Shown: positions 1-6,311, counted from the first letter of the stretch. The stretch: DNA of 13,915 bases from a bacterium (GCA_021813155.1 JAKALK010000020.1:1-13915), one strand, 5' to 3'. Numbers and translations are program-made. Notes: generated by a model not told the origin, from the letters alone.

Positions 1-1102
1 ATTTATAATCGTCTTCACCGTACATCACCGCTGTGTGCACCACTCCCGTCCCGTCCGTGGTCGTCACAAAATCCGCCGCGTAAACCCGATAGGGTCCTGA
101 GCGAGCAGCGCGAGTCGAAGGATTACCTTGTAGCGCCTTCACCTCAAAAAGCGGTTCATACGACAGACCCACCAAGTCCTTGCCTTTTATATCTGTTAAA
201 ATATTTGACGTTAAACCCTCATTTGGAAACCCAGCGTTTTCAAAAATACCTATATTTGCTCCGACTGTCCAAATAAAAATGTCTCCATCTTCAATTCGTT
301 TTTCCTTATCTGGTATTTTCAAGTTTATTTTTTCAACAACATAATTAATTTTCTCTCCAACCGCCAGCGCCACATTCCCCGGTAAAGTCCACGGCGTGGT
401 CGTCCAAGACAAAATATAAGTTTTGTCGTTAGTTTTGAAGTCCCGAGTTATTTGCTGTCCCTTCTTTAACTTAAATTTCACATAAACCGAATCATCCGTC
501 ACTTCTTTATACCCCAAAGACATCTCGTGTGATGACAAACCCGTCCCGCACCGCGGGCACCAATTCACAATTCTATTTCCTTTATACAAAAGTTTTTTCT
601 TCCAAAACTGCGCGATAATCCACCACAAAGTTTCAATGTAGTTCTTCTCGTAAGTCACATACGGATTTTTCATATCGAGCCAAAAACCCATCCTCTCCGT
701 AAGTCGCTCAAATTCGTTTTTATATTTCCAAACTGACTCTTGGCATTTTTTGTTAAACTCCGCAATCCCAAATTCTTCAATCTCCTTTTTTGATTTCAAG
801 CCTAATTCTTTTTCCACCTGAATCTCAACCGGAAGCCCATGCGTATCCCACCCCGCTCGCCTGGGCACATAAAAACCGCGCATTGTTTTATAACGCAAAA
901 TCACATCCTTAAAAACTCTTGCCAAAACATGGTGAATCCCCGGCCGCCCATTCGCCGTCGGCGGCCCCTCAAAAAAAACAAATCGCCGCCCCCCTTTTCG
1001 ATTTTCCAAGCTTTTCTCGAAAATCTTATTTTTCTTCCAAAATTCTAAAACCTTCCCTTCCACCTCCGGCAATTTAAATTCTTTTAAGTCCCTTAAAAAC
1101 AT
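1..1102 (-). CDS. ileS: Isoleucyl-tRNA synthetase, N-terminal part (cut by window edge)
   Basis: Charges tRNA-Ile with isoleucine in the cytoplasm. The frame is open for 367 codons from ATG at 1102 to the window edge, so the C-terminal part (KMSKS loop, anticodon-binding domain) is missing. Visible landmarks are EGPPTANGRPGIHH (the class I HIGH signature in its GIHH form), GWDTHGLPVE, a zinc-type NWCPRCG knuckle, TTTPWTLPGN of the editing domain, and GTGVVHTAVMYGEDDY near the edge. The PG-x-HH form of the signature is known from actinobacterial-type IleRS and differs from the HxGH of E. coli IleRS. There is no SD. A promoter at 1118-1146 predicts a leader of about nine bases. It is divergent from the RNA elements and smpB. 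The identification is very secure. Confidence 0.97.
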   Translation of the reverse strand, partial: MFLRDLKEFKLPEVEGKVLEFWKKNKIFEKSLENRKGGRRFVFFEGPPTANGRPGIHHVLARVFKDVILRYKTMRGFYVPRRAGWDTHGLPVEIQVEKELGLKSKKEIEEFGIAEFNKKCQESVWKYKNEFERLTERMGFWLDMKNPYVTYEKNYIETLWWIIAQFWKKKLLYKGNRIVNWCPRCGTGLSSHEMSLGYKEVTDDSVYVKFKLKKGQQITRDFKTNDKTYILSWTTTPWTLPGNVALAVGEKINYVVEKINLKIPDKEKRIEDGDIFIWTVGANIGIFENAGFPNEGLTSNILTDIKGKDLVGLSYEPLFEVKALQGNPSTRAARSGPYRVYAADFVTTTDGTGVVHTAVMYGEDDYK

Positions 1103-1117
1103 GAGATTAAGAAATGT

Positions 1118-1146
1118 ATCTTACTAATTCTAACATTTATTTTCAA
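1118..1146 (-). promoter_or_regulatory. ileS promoter
   Basis: On the minus strand, TTGAAA (1146-1141) and TAAGAT (1123-1118) are separated by 17 bases. Transcription would begin near 1111, leaving about nine bases before the ileS ATG and no room for an SD. Confidence 0.5.
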
Positions 1147-1169
1147 TAAAACTGGTCCTCAAAATATTC

Positions 1170-1198
1170 TTGCGGTTAAGGAAAAAATTTGATAAAAA
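1170..1198 (+). promoter_or_regulatory. Weak candidate promoter for RNA element 1
   Basis: TTGCGG (1170-1175) and TAAAAA (1193-1198) are 17 bases apart. The predicted start near 1205 falls right before the GC-rich 5' arm of element 1. Both boxes are weak, and the position supports the call more than the sequence does. Confidence 0.3.
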
Positions 1199-1204
1199 CA
1201 TCTA

Positions 1205-1330
1205 GCTGGGCGGCGGACCATAACGGAGGGAATTCAGGCAACATCTTTAAGGGTTGATTGATTGGAACTGTTTTCCTTATCGCTCTAAGCAACAAGAAAG
1301 AGCTATCCGCCGCCCACTCTTTCTTTTTTT
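1205..1330 (+). ncRNA. Folded RNA element 1 (~126 nt) ending in an intrinsic terminator; family unknown
   Basis: The segment 1207-1217 (TGGGCGGCGGA) is perfectly complementary to 1306-1316. That second arm lies inside the loop of a terminator hairpin, AAGAAAGAG (1294-1302) with CTCTTTCTT (1317-1325), followed by a T run to 1330. The long-range GC helix and the terminator stem therefore cross: they form a pseudoknot or exclude each other. Between them is a small GGAA/TTCC hairpin near 1264-1276. No protein motif is seen in any frame. Conserved motifs of tmRNA, RNase P and SRP RNA are absent. It could be an independent small RNA or an attenuator-like leader. The structure is directly visible; its role is unknown. 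Confidence 0.5.
1294..1330 (+). terminator. Intrinsic terminator of RNA element 1
   Basis: A perfect 9-bp stem (1294-1302 with 1317-1325) is followed by an uninterrupted T run to 1330. Its 14-base loop carries the GC-rich arm that pairs with the 5' end of the same element. Confidence 0.7.
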
Positions 1331-1353
1331 CAAAAACGTCCTATTATTAAATC

Positions 1354-1433
1354 AACGCTTGGGGGGAACCGTATCAAATGTGGCCTTGGCAGCTGCACTA
1401 ACACTACTTGTGGTTTCTCCCAAGCCTTTTTTT
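1354..1433 (+). ncRNA. Folded RNA element 2 (~80 nt) with terminal stem and U7 tail; family unknown
   Basis: GCTTGGG (1357-1363) pairs with CCCAAGC (1419-1425), and AACC (1367-1370) with GGTT (1412-1415), closing a single ~70-nt hairpin that runs into seven T (1427-1433). Inside is the self-complementary GCAGCTGC. A TATTAT box at 1342-1347 would start transcription near 1354, just before the stem; no good -35 box is seen. The shape is that of a short hairpin RNA with its own terminator. It lacks the GGAAGG/AGCAG apical motif of SRP RNA, so it is not the 4.5S RNA. Function unknown. Confidence 0.45.
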
Positions 1434-1443
1434 AATACTCAAT

Positions 1444-1472
1444 TTGACAAACCCCTTATATTCCAATAAATT
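1444..1472 (+). promoter_or_regulatory. Promoter of RNA element 3
   Basis: A perfect TTGACA (1444-1449) is followed after 17 bases by TAAATT (1467-1472). The predicted start is near 1479, twelve bases before the large hairpin of element 3. Confidence 0.55.
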
Positions 1473-1478
1473 AGCAAG

Positions 1479-1669
1479 TGGAATTTCATCAGTGGCGGCG
1501 ACCGCATAGTAGTACAATGTCTAGCACCCTGCCCCCCATGGGCCCCTGCTGGACATTGCTCGCCGCCACTCGAGTTAGCGGCTGGATCTTCTAAAAGGAG
1601 ACGAGACTTCCCTGACCCGCCCGCGAAGGGAATCAACTCACCAAAAGAAGGTTCAGCCGTCTTTTTTTT
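1479..1669 (+). ncRNA. Folded RNA element 3 (~190 nt): long bulged hairpin plus pseudoknotted terminator; family unknown
   Basis: Hairpin A has an outer perfect 11-bp stem (1491-1501 with 1560-1570), a 13-base bulge on the 5' side only (1502-1514) and an inner 12-bp stem with one G-U pair (1515-1526 with 1547-1558). Domain B has a 14-bp stem (1579-1592 with 1646-1659, two G-U pairs) leading into eight T. An inner hairpin is TTCCCT/AGGGAA (1608-1613, 1627-1632). GAGTT (1572-1576) can pair with AACTC (1635-1639) across the 14-bp stem, a pseudoknot. The size resembles 6S RNA but the fold differs. It precedes smpB in the same direction, so a leader role is possible, yet the terminator before smpB argues for a separate RNA. 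Confidence 0.55.
1579..1669 (+). terminator. Terminator stem of RNA element 3
   Basis: A 14-bp stem (1579-1592 with 1646-1659) closes a 53-base internal domain and is followed by TC and eight T (1662-1669). Confidence 0.6.
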
Positions 1670-1739
1670 GCCAACACCCTTACTATTTATTCACATCCTC
1701 TTCATCAAAATCATATTTCCCTCTAATTTTTCATTCCTG

Positions 1740-1745
1740 TATCAT
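1740..1745 (+). promoter_or_regulatory. -10 box of smpB, start codon at the predicted transcription start
   Basis: TATCAT lies 12 to 7 bases before the smpB ATG, so the predicted first transcribed base is the A of ATG (leaderless mRNA). No convincing -35 box is seen at the matching distance. Confidence 0.35.
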
Positions 1746-1751
1746 TAAAAC

Positions 1752-2189
1752 ATGAAACTCCTATCCGAAAACCGCCGCGCCCGCTTTGACTACGAAATCC
1801 TCGAAACTTTCGAAGCCGGCATTGAACTTACCGGCCAAGAAGTTAAAAGCGTCAAACTTGGCCATTTTAATTTAAGCTCCAGCTACAGTATTATAAAAAA
1901 CAACGAAGCTTGGCTCTTAAATTCCGAAATCCCCGCCTACCAGCCGAAAAACGCTCCCGAAAATTACGACCCCAGCCGCACCCGGCGTCTCCTCCTTCAT
2001 TCGTCAGAAATAAAAAACCTGACCGGCCGCCTTCACGAAAAAGGCCTCTCACTAATTCCTCTAAACGCCCACCTCAAAAAAAACCTCATTAAACTCGAAC
2101 TCGGTCTCGCTCGCTCGCGCAAGCATCACGACAAACGCGAGCTTCTTAAAAAAAGAATAATCCATAAAGAAATACGAGAATCCAGATAG
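1752..2189 (+). CDS. smpB: SsrA-binding protein SmpB
   Basis: Small RNA-binding protein that brings alanyl-tmRNA to stalled ribosomes for trans-translation. The 145 residues match the family closely: N-terminal LLSENRRARFDYEILETFEAGI, the ELTGQEVKSVKLG core, the NYDPSRTRRLLLH strand, and the basic C-terminal tail with KHHDKRELLKKR that becomes helical in the ribosomal decoding centre. It is slightly shorter than the usual 150-160 residues, at the C-terminus. The ATG at 1752 is the only sensible start and has no SD. Its RNA partner, tmRNA, is at 13408-13718. It stands alone, downstream of RNA element 3 and upstream of the accessory block. Confidence 0.97.
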   Translation: MKLLSENRRARFDYEILETFEAGIELTGQEVKSVKLGHFNLSSSYSIIKNNEAWLLNSEIPAYQPKNAPENYDPSRTRRLLLHSSEIKNLTGRLHEKGLSLIPLNAHLKKNLIKLELGLARSRKHHDKRELLKKRIIHKEIRESR

Positions 2190-2197
2190 ATTTCTTT

Positions 2198-2227
2198 TTG
2201 ACACCACCTTCCTTTTACTGCTAGTGT
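2198..2227 (+). promoter_or_regulatory. Candidate promoter of the ParB-like gene
   Basis: TTGACA (2198-2203) is perfect. The best -10 candidate is TAGTGT (2222-2227) at 18 bases, which is weak. The leader to the ATG at 2309 would be about 75 bases. Confidence 0.4.
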
Positions 2228-2308
2228 TTTTCTAGTCCTACTTGTCAGCATTAGTCAGTCAAATACTAGATGAAATGAAAGCATAAGCCACAAAGAGGGA
2301 GGGTACTC

Positions 2309-3673
2309 ATGGCTACCACCAAAGGAGTTGGGGAGCTAGGGCGAGAGCTTAGGGTTCTAAACCTAAGCCTTGTGTCTTCGGATCCATCCCAACCCCGAAA
2401 AACCTTCGGGACTCGCAGTATCGCTGAACTTGCAGCGTCGCTCAAATCCCAAGGGCTGCTGCATCCACCTTTAGTGAGGCCGGATCCAGACAAACGAGGC
2501 CGCTATATCCTAGTGGATGGAGAAAGACGTTTTCGAGCTATGCAGCAACTGGGCTGGGGAAATGCCAACTTCATCATCCTCAAAGGAAGCTTCGACGAAT
2601 ACATCCTGCAAATCCTCGCCAATCTCCACCGGGAGGATTTAAACCCAATCGACGAAGCAGAAACCTATCGCCGACTCTATGAAGAGAAGGGATACACATG
2701 GGAACAGGTTGCTGAATTGGTGGGAAGGTCGCTGGCCACCATTGTCAATCGCGTCCGCCTCCTTAAGTTGCCTGATCGCGTCAGGCAGTGGGTTATCACC
2801 AAGGAAGTCTCAATAGGGGACGCTCTGGTTCTAACCAACTTCAAGGGGCCAGTGAGAGACTTGGTAGGTATAGCGAGGGCCCTGAAGGATGGCCAAAGCC
2901 CGCCCGAGTTCCGAGCCTTGAAACTCGGCGTAAGATCAGCCCACCACGGAGAAGACGATCATCCCATCTCCCAGGGAGACACGAATCGTCAGCTCGAAGC
3001 AATCGTCCGTGGTATTCATCGCGCCGGTACCACCGCCGCGACTATCAAAGCTTTTCTGAGCTTGCCGAGACCAGATCAGCAGCGTGCCTGGGATCTAATC
3101 CCAGACAACGTCCGCGAAGGGCTGGATGACTTCATCACCGCCGCCACTTCGGCCTTCACTGAATTCTCCGAAGTAGCTTCGGGAAGGGCTTTCACAGACA
3201 TCCTCCCGCCACTCGACCTCCAGGAAACCGACGAGTCAGAAGACGAGAAACCAAAACCTCTCTCTCCGCTCGGCACCAGAGCTGTCTCAAGAATCCATGA
3301 CAACGTCTTAGACAGCCTCGGGGAAAACCCATTCGAAATCGCTCTGAGCACTCTCTCGACTATACTATGCGGCAAGAAAAAAAAGGTCACTCTCTCTTCA
3401 AGGGATCTCGTGAGTGTTCTGGGCCACAACGGTAACCACAGCGAAGTCGGCCGCAAGGTCATCGCTTCTCTGAAACTGGCCCGTCGTTACTGGGAGGATA
3501 AACCCACTCCAAACGACCCAACGAACTCAGCCGAGACAACCTTCATCACTTTGACGAGTACACTCAGAAAAGATCCGGACTACGGTGATAGAAGCTTCGC
3601 CGAGTTCATCCTCAAAATCACCGGGATGGACAGAAATCCGATCGATCTCTCTCCAGTTCTCGATGACGACTGA
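2309..3673 (+). CDS. Orphan ParB/Spo0J-family protein with long C-terminal extension
   Basis: 454 residues. The N-terminal ParB CTPase fold shows VDGERRFRA (GERR at 71-74) and the second nucleotide motif LANLHREDLNPIDEAETY (103-120). A helix-turn-helix of the KorB/ParB type follows at about 130-155. The remaining 280 residues are not recognised; an acidic Glu/Asp-rich linker lies near 310-318. In Spo0J the second motif reads EN-x2-R, and its Glu is needed for CTP hydrolysis; here it is Ala104 with Asn105 kept. No parA gene and no classic parS palindrome lie nearby, so a partition role is unproven and a nucleoid- or transcription-related role is possible. The start is set by AGGGAGGG five bases before the ATG. 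The gene ends with TGA before a strong terminator. Confidence 0.88.
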   Translation: MATTKGVGELGRELRVLNLSLVSSDPSQPRKTFGTRSIAELAASLKSQGLLHPPLVRPDPDKRGRYILVDGERRFRAMQQLGWGNANFIILKGSFDEYILQILANLHREDLNPIDEAETYRRLYEEKGYTWEQVAELVGRSLATIVNRVRLLKLPDRVRQWVITKEVSIGDALVLTNFKGPVRDLVGIARALKDGQSPPEFRALKLGVRSAHHGEDDHPISQGDTNRQLEAIVRGIHRAGTTAATIKAFLSLPRPDQQRAWDLIPDNVREGLDDFITAATSAFTEFSEVASGRAFTDILPPLDLQETDESEDEKPKPLSPLGTRAVSRIHDNVLDSLGENPFEIALSTLSTILCGKKKKVTLSSRDLVSVLGHNGNHSEVGRKVIASLKLARRYWEDKPTPNDPTNSAETTFITLTSTLRKDPDYGDRSFAEFILKITGMDRNPIDLSPVLDDD

Positions 3674-3693
3674 CTTGTGCGCCACCGCACACC

Positions 3694-3727
3694 GAGCCCC
3701 GGCAAAATACCGCCGGGGCTCATTGAA
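3694..3727 (+). terminator. Terminator of the ParB-like gene
   Basis: A perfect 10-bp GC-rich stem, GAGCCCCGGC (3694-3703) with GCCGGGGCTC (3712-3721), has an 8-base loop and is followed by ATTGAATTTTTA. Confidence 0.75.
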
Positions 3728-3744
3728 TTTTTATCTCACTAATA

Positions 3745-3773
3745 TTGACAAAATCAAAAATTTAGTATAAAAT
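3745..3773 (+). promoter_or_regulatory. Promoter of the secreted-protein gene
   Basis: TTGACA (3745-3750) is followed by the AT-rich TATAAAAT (3766-3773), giving TAAAAT at 17 bases or TATAAA at 15. The predicted start near 3780 excludes an upstream ATG at 3774 and supports the ATG at 3864. Confidence 0.6.
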
Positions 3774-3863
3774 GTGGCCAGTCAAGCGAAGGTTAGCAAC
3801 TTTCTCTGGTCAACAACTCAAACCCACCATACTGTATTACTGACCTCAAAGGAGGGGTCGCCC

Positions 3864-4679
3864 ATGAAACACACTACCCGCATCACTGCATTCCTGTGGG
3901 TCCTTTTTTTATGTATCTGGACTCACCAGCCCGCGCAAGGACAGAAGCTGGAGAATCTATTCCCCCTGAAAATCGGCGGATTTATGGGGGCCCGAACTCC
4001 AGTTGGAGCCGAAAAAGACTATACCCACTGGGCCGTTGTCGAACTGACCTTCAAGAAACCAAGCAGCAGCATCTCGGCTTTCTACCAGTACGACTTCACC
4101 GCAAGTTATTTGCGAGAGGCCTACTGGAAGTACTCCGGAGTCACGGCCGACAGTTCTCTGAGGTATGCGGTAAGAGCCGGCAAGGCCTTAAATTCAATTT
4201 TGGACTCGCTCCCAGGCCAAAAGTCCAATCGTCTCACTCGCCTCTTAGACGCAACCAGTCCCTACGCTACCTGGCCAATCGGCTTACGAGCCGATCTAAA
4301 CTGGAAAGGATATTGGCTCGCAATCACCCACGCAATCGGCGACAATCTCGTCGTCACTGTAAGTAATGGTGAGTGCTATATCTTCTGGGAACGTCGAGTT
4401 GGTCCAGGAGTTATGGCGAAACCCTCGACTAATTCGCGCTGGGCCAATCCTATTGCGGTTATGTCGTGGAATGACGGCGACGCTGCGGCATCGCTCCAGA
4501 ATTTCATCCGGTTGTCCGATCCGCTCCGACTATACGGGCAGCTGGATTACCAAAACACCACCGGACGCGTCGATCAACTCGTCGGCCTCGCGTACGAGTA
4601 CGCAAAGATGTCAAACCTCAAGTGTTTCTACGACAGCAAGGTTAACTCTGTCATAGCCGAAGCCACCTTCACTTTTTGA
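3864..4679 (+). CDS. Secreted beta-rich protein, possibly barrel-like; unknown function
   Basis: 271 residues from the ATG at 3864, chosen because AAAGGAGGGG sits just upstream and the frame's earlier ATG at 3774 precedes the predicted transcription start. Residues 1-26 form a signal peptide: basic MKHTTR, a hydrophobic core to W19, and an AQG cleavage site before Q27. The rest has many short alternating polar/hydrophobic stretches with aromatic residues and ends in EATFTF, a C-terminal Phe as in outer-membrane beta-barrels. That is odd for Patescibacteria, which are thought to lack a typical outer membrane. It could equally be a soluble secreted or wall-associated protein. I recognise no family. 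It has its own promoter and terminator and ends with TGA. Confidence 0.75.
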   Translation: MKHTTRITAFLWVLFLCIWTHQPAQGQKLENLFPLKIGGFMGARTPVGAEKDYTHWAVVELTFKKPSSSISAFYQYDFTASYLREAYWKYSGVTADSSLRYAVRAGKALNSILDSLPGQKSNRLTRLLDATSPYATWPIGLRADLNWKGYWLAITHAIGDNLVVTVSNGECYIFWERRVGPGVMAKPSTNSRWANPIAVMSWNDGDAAASLQNFIRLSDPLRLYGQLDYQNTTGRVDQLVGLAYEYAKMSNLKCFYDSKVNSVIAEATFTF

Positions 4680-4704
4680 AACACTGGTTTCATACCAGAA
4701 CCAA

Positions 4705-4738
4705 ACTACCTCGGTCTCGCGCCGGGGTAGTCTTATTT
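4705..4738 (+). terminator. Terminator of the secreted-protein gene
   Basis: A 10-bp stem with one wobble pair (4705-4714 with 4722-4731) is followed by CTTATTT. A small CTGGT/ACCAG hairpin lies just before it. Confidence 0.6.
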
Positions 4739-4753
4739 AAAACATAAGTATAA

Positions 4754-4775
4754 ACGGCCCGATTGCTCAGGCCGT
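4754..4775 (-). terminator. Candidate terminator of the basic 97-residue protein gene
   Basis: ACGGCC and GGCCGT (4754-4759, 4770-4775) form a 6-bp stem. On the minus strand TTATACTTATGTTTT follows. It is a modest terminator 25 bases past the stop codon. Confidence 0.45.
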
Positions 4776-4800
4776 CCATATTTGATTCGGTCAGTGAGAT

Positions 4801-5094
4801 TCACCAGCCGTATCCACGATAGATTCCCCATTCCCTTCTCTCGCGCACTCTTCGGGTTTCAGCTTCTCTCATCGCGGCCTGCTCCGCCCACCTTCTCGCG
4901 TCAAGCGCAGCAACAACTGGCTTGTATAAGCGAACTCTGAGTTCCCAAACTGTAATCCCCAGTCTGGACGCCTCCGCCGCCAACTCCGCCTCTCGTTCTG
5001 CGCGTAACCTCTTTTTTCGAGCCGATGCTCGAAGTTGTTTCGGCGTCGCCCGACTTCTTCCTTGCCCGCTTAATTTCACTCTCCGCCGCAGCAT
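4801..5094 (-). CDS. Small highly basic helical protein, unknown
   Basis: 97 residues if translation starts at the ATG at 5094, preceded by GGGAGG at a short spacing of four bases; an in-frame ATG at 5106 would add four residues (MGGC) but has no SD. The protein is very rich in Arg and Ala and should be almost wholly helical, with charged clusters at both ends. Residues around LAAEASRLGITVWELRVRL resemble a helix-turn-helix, weakly. A minus-strand promoter at 5134-5161 and a terminator at 4754-4775 support a real gene. It is divergent from the PQ-loop-like gene and shares the repeat-bearing spacer with it, so it may be a small DNA-binding regulator. That role is a guess. Confidence 0.55.
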   Translation of the reverse strand: MLRRRVKLSGQGRSRATPKQLRASARKKRLRAEREAELAAEASRLGITVWELRVRLYKPVVAALDARRWAEQAAMREAETRRVRERREWGIYRGYGW

Positions 5095-5133
5095 ACATCC
5101 TCCCATTTTGTAAAAACCTATAAGCCTAAATCC

Positions 5134-5161
5134 ATTCTAAACGCCCCAAAATTTTTTACAA
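5134..5161 (-). promoter_or_regulatory. Candidate promoter of the basic-protein gene
   Basis: On the minus strand, TTGTAA (5161-5156) and TAGAAT (5139-5134) are 16 bases apart. The predicted start is near 5127, inside repeat copy 1. Confidence 0.45.
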
Positions 5162-5167
5162 CCTTCG

Positions 5168-5196
5168 TTGACAAACCTTGTAAAAACCTTTAAGAC
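5168..5196 (+). promoter_or_regulatory. Candidate promoter of the PQ-loop-like gene
   Basis: A perfect TTGACA (5168-5173) is followed at 17 bases by the weak TAAGAC (5191-5196). Repeat copy 2 lies across the spacer and -10 box, which fits regulation at this site. Confidence 0.4.
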
Positions 5197-5258
5197 ATAA
5201 ACCAGGACCTAATTCTGGAACTTGAAACCTGAATTTTGCGAAAGGAGGTGAGTGTAAA

Positions 5259-5864
5259 TTGAGAGAAGTAATAGCTCTTGCTGTCACCATCCTCTCTACC
5301 ACCGCTACTACCTACTATTGTTACCTCACGATCAAAAAGAAGATCTCGCCAGTTCTCTCGAGTTGGCTCCTTTTCTCTGTGGCCACCAGTATGAGTTTGA
5401 CCACATACCTCTTCTCGAAAGAACACGATGCGATAAGGAACATCGGCAATGCCATCGACGTCGCCGCAGCTTTAGCCATTACTTCTGTGGTTGGTCTATC
5501 AAATCGGAGCAAAAACGCCCTGAGCTTTACTCGACTTGAGACGGCCTGTCTTCTGGCCACCGCAGCCATCCTCGTCTTTTGGGGTAGTAGTCGCAATGAA
5601 ACCGTCTCTAATCTAGCCGTTCAGGGCATCCTTATCGCCGGCTATCTTCCTCTGGTAACGCACCTCTGGAAAGCTCGGGAGAACACCGAGTCAACCTTCA
5701 TCTGGACTGTCTTCTTGCTTAACTCATCTCTAGCGCTCTACCTCCCGATCAAAGAAAAAGATTTGCTGGCAACCGTCTACAACCTCCGGGCTGTAATTTC
5801 GGTAGCCTTAGTTGTCGGACTCATCCTCCGAATCAAGTTCCGCAAACGAAAAAGGGGCTTCTGA
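5259..5864 (+). CDS. Seven-helix membrane protein, PQ-loop/SemiSWEET-like
   Basis: 201 residues. The start is TTG at 5259, chosen because a near-perfect SD, AAAGGAGGTGA, ends eight bases upstream and no in-frame ATG or GTG fits it. Seven hydrophobic segments lie at about 3-22, 33-52, 62-81, 92-109, 117-137, 145-163 and 170-191. The tail KFRKRKRGF is strongly basic and should be cytoplasmic. The halves look like two three-helix repeats: YYCYLTIKKKISPVLSSW in the first resembles GYLPLVTHLWKARENTESTFIW in the second, the latter with the YLPxxxxxW pattern of PQ-loop proteins. Members include sugar and amino-acid transporters; the substrate here is unknown. The stop codon lies inside the terminator hairpin. 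Confidence 0.7.
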   Translation: MREVIALAVTILSTTATTYYCYLTIKKKISPVLSSWLLFSVATSMSLTTYLFSKEHDAIRNIGNAIDVAAALAITSVVGLSNRSKNALSFTRLETACLLATAAILVFWGSSRNETVSNLAVQGILIAGYLPLVTHLWKARENTESTFIWTVFLLNSSLALYLPIKEKDLLATVYNLRAVISVALVVGLILRIKFRKRKRGF

Positions 5865-5890
5865 TAGAATCAGTTGCCCCTTTCCCCATT
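5851..5890 (+). terminator. Terminator overlapping the stop of the PQ-loop-like gene
   Basis: AAAGGGGC (5851-5858) pairs with GCCCCTTT (5876-5883), with inner CTGAT/ATCAG. The TGA stop (5862-5864) is within the hairpin. It lies between two convergent genes and may serve both. Confidence 0.65.
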
Positions 5891-5902
5891 TTTGGGCCTC
5901 CT

Positions 5903-6220
5903 TTAAAGTCGAGCTGAGTATTTCCCAATCCACGGCAACATCTTTTCCTCTCCTCGTTGAGCGTTCAAGAAACCAACTACTACCCAAACAATTGCAAAAA
6001 TCCTAAGCGCCCACGCCATTAAGTTTAACAAACCCATTCCTCCTCCGATCGCTGCAATATACCTAATCACTCCCTGCACCGCCAAAACCGTGATCAAAAG
6101 CCCGATTGCTTGCTTCATGTGATATTTCACAAACGGGTCATTCTTCTCCCCTGTTATTAAAGGCAAGAAGAAAACCAAATAAGTGAATCCAGCTAGAGTA
6201 GAATTTTTATGCTTCGCCAT
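5903..6220 (-). CDS. Small membrane protein, Tic20/DUF4870-like
   Basis: 105 residues with about three membrane segments (near 9-23, 38-60 and 66-85). The pattern LAGFTYLVFFLPLITG followed by DPFVKYHMKQAIGLLI is typical of the small bacterial DUF4870/Tic20-like family, whose function in bacteria is not established. No SD is seen before the ATG at 6220, in line with the core-style genes of this window. It is convergent with the PQ-loop-like gene, 38 bases away, and uses the hairpin between them or none. Confidence 0.75.
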   Translation of the reverse strand: MAKHKNSTLAGFTYLVFFLPLITGEKNDPFVKYHMKQAIGLLITVLAVQGVIRYIAAIGGGMGLLNLMAWALRIFAIVWVVVGFLNAQRGEEKMLPWIGKYSARL

Positions 6221-6311
6221 ATATTTTCAAAAACTGTTCCTATATCGACCAAATTTACAATAGCACCTCGGGCTTAAATCACCAACAAACATCAAACTAC
6301 GGCTCTAGGTC

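Larger units (their letters stand above)
5108..5203. repeat. Two direct 26-base repeats with an inverted partial copy, in a divergent promoter region
   Basis: TTGTAAAAACCT-x-TAAG occurs at 5108-5133 and 5178-5203, identical at 21 of 26 positions. An inverted TTGTAAAAA lies between them at about 5153-5162. Copy 1 overlaps the predicted start of the minus-strand transcript. Copy 2 covers the spacer and -10 box of the plus-strand promoter. The arrangement suggests an operator for both genes. Confidence 0.5.

Noticed and set aside
1354..1433. SRP (4.5S) RNA
   Set aside because: Hairpin shape and size would fit, but the conserved GGAAGG and AGCAG apical motif is absent.
1254..1636. Open frames within the ileS-smpB spacer, one containing NVALAAALT that resembles a tmRNA tag ending
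   Set aside because: No stop follows ALAA, there is no tRNA-like body around it, and a true tmRNA is present at 13408-13718. The frames lie across strong RNA stems and have no SD.
1205..1669. RNase P RNA split over the three elements
   Set aside because: Neither strand shows the GAGGAAAGUCC and ACAGAA core motifs, and internal terminators interrupt the region.
3774..3863. Longer N-terminus for the secreted protein, from the ATG at 3774
   Set aside because: That ATG lies within or before the predicted transcription start, lacks an SD, and would bury the signal peptide 30 residues inside.
4901..5098. Alternative minus-strand frame beginning ATGTATGCTGCG
   Set aside because: The GGGAGG touches its ATG with no spacing, and the overlapping 97-residue frame has a better-placed SD and is longer.
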